Source: Gemmatimonadota bacterium
Lineage (GTDB): Bacteria > Latescibacterota > UBA2968 > UBA8231
DNA length: 9,979 nt
Direction: 5' to 3'
Assembly: GCA_026706505.1 (NCBI GenBank)
Contig: JAPOYQ010000387.1
Coordinates: 1-9,979 of the forward strand
Positions 5,984 through 9,979 of this stretch are shown here, one piece after another (the stretch's first letter is position 1; each line of letters starts with the position of its first letter). The translations under genes and the position numbers were made by a program. The notes below the pieces were generated by a model. That model was given only the letters and a program-made list of their open reading frames with translations. It had not been told where the DNA came from and made no database searches.

Positions 5984-8221
5984 ATGCGGGGGATCGAAGC
6001 GGCGCAAACAGGTCAGCGGCAGCGCAACAAAGAGCTGTTGGGCGGAGTGCGCTATCTAGGCGAGAAAGTGCATTCCGAGGTCTTGCCGCTCACCGTGGAT
6101 ATCGGCAACCAACAAGCGCTGCACCAAGAGCAAATCGACGCCCTAGAGGGCTTGCAGATCGGAGCAGCCGCGACCGCGATCCGCTCGCTGGCCTCACTGG
6201 CCGAAATCGGCGAACTGGATCACCTCGGTGGCGGTCTGGAGTTGATTCCGTCGCTCTTGCTGACTTTGGCGATCACTGACTACGAGCGCATCGAATACAC
6301 TATCGAACACGCCCATACTTCTGTGGGTTACTACGCGGCATTAGCGGCGTTGGGCTTTATCGATGAGGAGATTGTCGTCGAGGGTTTTCGCCGCGGGCTC
6401 GACGCTCCCGGGCACGTGTCTTGGCTGCCGGGCGGCACCCAACTCAACGGTGGGCGCTTGGGGGTGATGATTCCGGTGGCCGTGGGCCAAGCCCTCGGCA
6501 AGCGGGCCAAGCGCGGCGAGGGCGGCTGGGTCATCTGCCATTGTGGCGACGCTGGCTACATCTCGGGCCAAGCGCTCAATGGCTTCAACGGTGCCGCCGT
6601 CCACGGAGCGCCGATCACCTTCGTCATGCACCGCAACGGCATCCAGCTTTCGGGCGCTACCGAGGGCATTATGGATAAAGACCCGCGTCCGATCGTCGCG
6701 GCGATGGGCGTGGAAGTCATCGAGATCGAGACCTTGCACGACGCTGCGGTGCTTTACGAAACCTATGTCGAAGGTTACAAACTGGCGCAGCAGGGCCGGC
6801 CGACGCTGATCTATCCCACGGGAACGCACGAACTCCTCGGCGACTTTGGCGAGCGCATGGGCATTGGTTCCGAGGTCGCAGCGTTTGCCGCCGAGCACGG
6901 GGTTGAGCTGAGTACCCGCATCTGGACCCCCGGTTCGCTGATGAGCTATCGCGACGTAGTGCCGATGCTCGAGTGCCTCTTTTTGGTCAACAAGCTCCCC
7001 GGCGGCGAAGGGCATCATGACGGCCACATGAAGGGCCGCGACGCCGCGCAAGTGCTGAGCAATCCGATGTTTCAAAAGACAGCGGCCGCGGAACAAGCCC
7101 TAGCGACGCTGCGCCAAGACGAGAAGCGCCAAGTTGAGACCCGAGCTAGACCTGCTCCCGGCAGCCGCAACTTGGTTCTGTCCGAGGATGTGCGGGAAAA
7201 GGTTAGCTTGCCCGCGGTGGGCGAGCGCGAAAGCCCTCGCGCCGGGTCCGAGGCTGCGTACGCAGCGGTGGCCGCGCATTTTCCCGACAATGTCTTCGTC
7301 GTTAGCTGCGACCTCGATCCCTCGACCAAGCTGGCGAAGGCACGCGGTTTCTTGGCTGCGGATCACCAATTCGAGATGAGTATTGAGGAGCAAGCCGCTT
7401 GTCTGATCACCGATGGGTTGGCGATGAGTGGGCCGGGTCCGCAGTTCAATGTGGTATCGACGTTTGCCGCCTTTTACGAGGGCATTGCCCGCGAGGGATT
7501 TGACGTCTGGCGCTATCAGCGCAATCTCACCGGCGTCAACGAGGGCCTCAACGTCGCCTTCCACGTCTCGCACGTGGGGGCCTGCACGGGGCGCGATCAC
7601 TTTTCGGGTTGGGGCTTGGAGTGGATCAACGTCGGCTTGAGTTATTTGCCCTATTTGCACCGCTTCTACGGGCCAGCCGATGCGCGGGCGGCGTTTTTGG
7701 CGGTCTGCGATATGGCGGCGCACTACGGAGGGCACATCATCGGCATCCCGCGCGATTCCCTGCCCATCCTCGAAAAACAAGATGGCTCGGGGCCGCTGTG
7801 GGAGGCGGGCGACGCTTGGGAGCCGATGACAGTTTATCGCACTTACGCTGGAGCCGAGCGGGCGATTTTGGCTTTTGGTGCGCCGGCTTTTCTGGCTGGA
7901 GAGGTGGCTGAACAGCTCGAAGGGGGGGTGGATGTGCATATAATCAATGGGCTACCGCTGCCTGACGCTGCCTTAGAAGAACTAGTGGGTCGTTATCCCA
8001 AGGGCGTGATAACCATTGAAGATGGCCTGATCGGCGCAGCCAATGTCGGCGTGCGCGGTTTCGCCGGGTTGGTCGCGGGCGTCGCCGGCGACTTGGGCAT
8101 TCCGGCGACGCACATCGGCATTACCGATCCGACGACGGCTCCGTCGGAAGGCCATCTAGAGACGTGGGCACACTTTGGCATTACGACCGAGGCGCTCGTC
8201 GCAGCCGTGAAAGGGCTGTAG
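5984..8221 (+). CDS. Transketolase-like thiamine diphosphate-dependent enzyme, divergent single-chain form
   Basis: 745-aa cytoplasmic enzyme with transketolase architecture. Residues 1-58 are an extension absent from E. coli transketolase. The TPP-binding domain follows (about 60-380), with AIRSLASLA (65-73), H80 and H111 at the places of the conserved N-terminal histidines, LGVMIPVAVGQALG (159-172), and the TPP/Mg motif as GDAGY (188-192) to N218-G219-I220, where GDG is usual. D189 and N218, the metal ligands, are kept. A charged linker (about 376-416) joins it to a Pyr domain (417-600) with the cofactor-activating Glu (EEQAA, E469) and a THQ-like segment, SHVGACTGRDHFSGWGLE, at 529-546 (H539). 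The rest, 600-745, is the transketolase C-terminal domain. The start is supported by AGGGAG at 5972-5977, 6 bp upstream. Family membership is secure. The reaction is not: it could transfer a two-carbon ketol unit between sugars, form a 1-deoxyketose, or cleave a 2-oxoacid. It stands in a probable acid-sugar cluster, not with pentose-phosphate genes. Confidence 0.85.
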   Translation: MRGIEAAQTGQRQRNKELLGGVRYLGEKVHSEVLPLTVDIGNQQALHQEQIDALEGLQIGAAATAIRSLASLAEIGELDHLGGGLELIPSLLLTLAITDYERIEYTIEHAHTSVGYYAALAALGFIDEEIVVEGFRRGLDAPGHVSWLPGGTQLNGGRLGVMIPVAVGQALGKRAKRGEGGWVICHCGDAGYISGQALNGFNGAAVHGAPITFVMHRNGIQLSGATEGIMDKDPRPIVAAMGVEVIEIETLHDAAVLYETYVEGYKLAQQGRPTLIYPTGTHELLGDFGERMGIGSEVAAFAAEHGVELSTRIWTPGSLMSYRDVVPMLECLFLVNKLPGGEGHHDGHMKGRDAAQVLSNPMFQKTAAAEQALATLRQDEKRQVETRARPAPGSRNLVLSEDVREKVSLPAVGERESPRAGSEAAYAAVAAHFPDNVFVVSCDLDPSTKLAKARGFLAADHQFEMSIEEQAACLITDGLAMSGPGPQFNVVSTFAAFYEGIAREGFDVWRYQRNLTGVNEGLNVAFHVSHVGACTGRDHFSGWGLEWINVGLSYLPYLHRFYGPADARAAFLAVCDMAAHYGGHIIGIPRDSLPILEKQDGSGPLWEAGDAWEPMTVYRTYAGAERAILAFGAPAFLAGEVAEQLEGGVDVHIINGLPLPDAALEELVGRYPKGVITIEDGLIGAANVGVRGFAGLVAGVAGDLGIPATHIGITDPTTAPSEGHLETWAHFGITTEALVAAVKGL

Positions 8222-8261
8222 CGGAAATCGACAAACACACCAAGCAAAAAGGCATAAAATT

Positions 8262-8903
8262 ATGAAGCGGAGCGCACTACTAATCATCGCACTTTGGGCT
8301 TTCGGCTGTGGAACCGGCGGTCAAGGTGGGGAAACAAGCAAGGAGATATTAATGGATCCTACAGGCGACGCCTTAAACGAGCAGGCACCCGACGAATTCT
8401 CAGTCCGCTTGGAGACTAGCGCCGGCCCGGTGGTCATCCAAGTGACGCGCGATTGGGCACCGATCGGTGCCGACCGCTTCTACAACTTGGTCCGCAATGG
8501 TTTTTACGACGAGCAGCGCTTTTTCCGCGTGGTACCCGGCTTTGTGGTGCAGTGGGGCCTGAGCGGCGATCCAAAGCTGAACCAGGTCTGGCATCGGGCC
8601 CATATCCTCGACGACCCCGTCAAGCAGGTCAATACGCGCGGACGGATCACGTACGCCAAAACCAACCAGCCCAATACGCGTACAACCCAGCTCTTTATCA
8701 ACTTGGGGGACAACTCCAAACTCGATGGCATGGGGTTTGCGCCTTTCGGCGAAGTCGTCGAAGGTATGGAGGTGGTCGATGCGATCAACGCCGAGTATGG
8801 CCAGCAGCCAAACCAAGGTCAGATCGCCATGAATGGCAACGCCTTTCTAGAAGAAAACTTTCCCAACCTAGACTATATCGTCAAGGCCGAGATCATCGAG
8901 TAA
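8262..8903 (+). CDS. Cyclophilin-type peptidyl-prolyl cis-trans isomerase, predicted lipoprotein
   Basis: 213-aa protein of the cyclophilin (PpiA/PpiB) family, which catalyses proline cis-trans isomerisation in folding proteins. The N terminus has a lipoprotein-like signal: MKRS, a hydrophobic stretch (5-14) and AFGC with the candidate lipidated Cys16, then a Gly-rich flexible linker to about residue 45. This implies an outer-membrane or periplasmic location. The cyclophilin domain (about 46-212) has FFRVVPGFVVQWG at 87-99 with the catalytic Arg89, Phe94 and Gln97, TTQLFINLGDN (141-151) in place of the usual SQFFI block, and FAPFGEVVEGMEVVD (159-173). An AAAGG 9 bp upstream supports the ATG. 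It follows the transketolase-like gene by 40 bp and overlaps nothing. The lipobox is not perfect (F at -2), so a plain secreted form is possible. Confidence 0.92.
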   Translation: MKRSALLIIALWAFGCGTGGQGGETSKEILMDPTGDALNEQAPDEFSVRLETSAGPVVIQVTRDWAPIGADRFYNLVRNGFYDEQRFFRVVPGFVVQWGLSGDPKLNQVWHRAHILDDPVKQVNTRGRITYAKTNQPNTRTTQLFINLGDNSKLDGMGFAPFGEVVEGMEVVDAINAEYGQQPNQGQIAMNGNAFLEENFPNLDYIVKAEIIE

Positions 8904-8904
8904 A

Positions 8905-9801
8905 TTGGCCGCCGAAATCCGCAATGAGGCCGTCGGGCTAAAGGCCGGCACCCTAGCCGTTTTGACCGCCGTGCTGTGGGGCGGCAATCCGGTGGCGATC
9001 AAGGTGGGTCTCGATGGGGTGCCGCCGGCGGCGATGGCTGGTTTGCGCTTTGCATTGGGTGCCCTGACCGTATGGGTCGGGGCACTTTTTGCTGGTATTC
9101 AGTTGCGCATACCCTCCAGCGAATGGAAGGGGCTGGGCGGCTTGGCGCTGCTTTTCGCGCTGCAGATATGGCTTTTGAACGCAGGCACTCAATACACCAC
9201 GGCCAGCCGCTCGGGGGTGGTGGTCAATATCTACCCCTTCTTCACGGCATTCTTCGCGCACTTGCTCGTCGGCGACCGCTTGGGCTTAGGGCAGTGGTTT
9301 GGTTTGGTCATTTCGTTTGCCGGCGTGGTGCTGCTGTTCTGGGAGTCGCTGGCACTGGCCGAAACGCAGTACCTGCTCGGCGACGCGATGGTGGCCGCGA
9401 GCGGCTTGTTATTGGGTCTGCGGCAGGTGGTGATCAAGCGGTTGGTGCAGGGGCTCAACCCGTATCAGGTTCTGTTTTGGCAGGCCGTGCTGAGTCTGCC
9501 GCTGTTTGCCGCTTGGAGCGCGTTCTTAGAATCCGAGGCTGAGTACGTCCTGACCGGACCGGTCATAGCTGGCGTACTCTACCAAGGCATCGTCGTCGCC
9601 GGATTGTGTTTTATCATTCTAGTTTTTCTGCTCCAACACCACTCGCCGGGGCGATTGGGGGGCTTCGGCTTTGCTACGCCGGTGGTGGGCGTGCTGTTGA
9701 GCGCCGCGCTCTTGGACGAGGCTATATCGCCCTATCTGCTGGCTAGCATGGGGTTAGTGGCTGTGGGCATTGTGATTGCCAATTGGGTCGAGCGGGATTA
9801 G
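8905..9801 (+). CDS. EamA/DMT-superfamily permease
   Basis: 298-aa inner-membrane protein with ten hydrophobic segments in two EamA repeats, the layout of drug/metabolite exporters such as RhaT, RarD or YdcZ-type relatives. The first repeat (about 12-148) opens with the family pattern LWGGNPVAIKVGLDGVPPAAMAGLRF at 24-49. The second (about 157-293) ends with FATPVVGVLLSAALLDEAISP at 256-276 and a final helix. The start is probably the TTG at 8905, one base after the cyclophilin stop, with only a short GAG as ribosome binding site. The ATG at 8924 is out of frame and the next in-frame start, GTG at 8971, would cut into the first helix. This spacing suggests translational coupling. The substrate is unknown. 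Export of metabolites or amino acids is usual for the family, and a link to the nearby catabolic genes is only positional. Confidence 0.92.
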   Translation: MAAEIRNEAVGLKAGTLAVLTAVLWGGNPVAIKVGLDGVPPAAMAGLRFALGALTVWVGALFAGIQLRIPSSEWKGLGGLALLFALQIWLLNAGTQYTTASRSGVVVNIYPFFTAFFAHLLVGDRLGLGQWFGLVISFAGVVLLFWESLALAETQYLLGDAMVAASGLLLGLRQVVIKRLVQGLNPYQVLFWQAVLSLPLFAAWSAFLESEAEYVLTGPVIAGVLYQGIVVAGLCFIILVFLLQHHSPGRLGGFGFATPVVGVLLSAALLDEAISPYLLASMGLVAVGIVIANWVERD

Positions 9802-9828
9802 GGCAACTAAAGTCAACGGGGATCCGAA

Positions 9829-9979
9829 ATGCAGCTCACAATCGACGTGCATTTGCACTCGCGCTTTGCGCGAGCGACGAGCCGCGAGCTCAACCCTTCC
9901 AACTTGCACAAGTGGTCGGCGCTCAAGGGCGTTGACGTGGTCGGTACGGGGGACTATACGCATCCAGAGTGGTTCGCCG
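9829..9979 (+). CDS. Endonuclease Q-like PHP-domain protein, N-terminal 50 codons
   Basis: Truncated by the window end. The visible 50 residues include IDVHLHSRFARATSRELN (5-22), with the metal-binding HLH (H8, H10), and GVDVVGTGDYTHPEWF at 34-49. Both match the start of the EndoQ family (TIGR00375-type PHP proteins, about 400 aa), which cleave DNA 5' of deaminated bases such as uracil and hypoxanthine and are known mainly from Thermococcales archaea and some bacteria. GGGGA at 9818-9822, about 6 bp ahead of the ATG, supports this start. It lies 27 bp after the permease stop on the same strand. Identification rests on the N terminus only. Older annotations call such proteins UvrD/helicase-associated or hypothetical. 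Confidence 0.8.
   Translation, partial: MQLTIDVHLHSRFARATSRELNPSNLHKWSALKGVDVVGTGDYTHPEWFA

Noticed and set aside
6341..7939. Two long minus-strand open frames (251 and 279 codons) opposite the transketolase-like gene
   Set aside because: The plus-strand reading has clear TPP-enzyme motifs throughout. The minus frames show no recognisable domain and no ribosome binding site.
1..9979. Mobile element, CRISPR array, tRNA or rRNA
   Set aside because: I saw no transposase or integrase motifs, no regularly spaced direct repeats and no tRNA-like or rRNA-like conserved stretches. The gene strings are continuous and co-directional within each arm.

Overview
The window is gene-dense (about 95% coding, moderately high GC) and reads as chromosomal DNA of an uncultivated or environmental Gram-negative bacterium. 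A phytanoyl-CoA-dioxygenase-like (PhyH) protein of the HxG type, an enolase-superfamily sugar-acid enzyme, a CehA/McbA-type PHP hydrolase, a sodium-pump decarboxylase and an endonuclease Q homologue are a mix I associate with lineages such as Latescibacterota, Poribacteria or Planctomycetota. That placement is an inference from gene content, not a taxonomic result. I see no rRNA, tRNA, CRISPR array, insertion sequence or phage gene.

Layout. Two gene strings diverge from a 162-bp regulatory gap at 3851-4012. Leftward (minus strand) the order is: mandelate racemase/muconate lactonizing enzyme-like protein (3850-2696), PhyH-family oxygenase (2689-1856), glucose-1-phosphate thymidylyltransferase RmlA (1850-969), then the gamma (901-650) and beta (643 to the window edge) subunits of an oxaloacetate-decarboxylase-type sodium pump. 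Gaps are 5-6 bp except for 67 bp before the gamma subunit. The beta-subunit gene carries a one-base frameshift near 166-169. Rightward (plus strand) the order is: PHP metallohydrolase (4013-4894), D-isomer-type 2-hydroxyacid dehydrogenase (4896-5906), a large divergent transketolase-like thiamine diphosphate enzyme (5984-8221), a lipoprotein cyclophilin (8262-8903), an EamA/DMT permease (8905-9801), and the first 50 codons of an endonuclease Q-like PHP protein (9829 to the edge). No stretch longer than 300 bp lacks a gene.

How the genes may work together. The central divergent block (enolase-superfamily enzyme, PhyH oxygenase, PHP hydrolase, hydroxyacid dehydrogenase, transketolase-like enzyme) looks like a catabolic or modification module for a hydroxylated or sugar-acid-like small molecule. 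Dehydration or epimerisation, oxidation, ester or carbamate hydrolysis, NAD-dependent redox and C-C bond cleavage or ketol transfer are all represented. The two halves may be co-regulated: a good minus-strand promoter and a weaker plus-strand promoter lie back to back, and a 12-bp inverted repeat overlaps the plus-strand -35 box. The substrate cannot be read from the sequence. RmlA, the sodium pump, the cyclophilin, the permease and the EndoQ homologue look like general-function neighbours.

The most notable points are the PhyH protein with H-S-G where H-x-D is expected, the single-chain transketolase-like enzyme with an altered TPP motif and an N-terminal extension, the enolase-superfamily enzyme with K-x-R in place of K-x-K, and the oadB frameshift.
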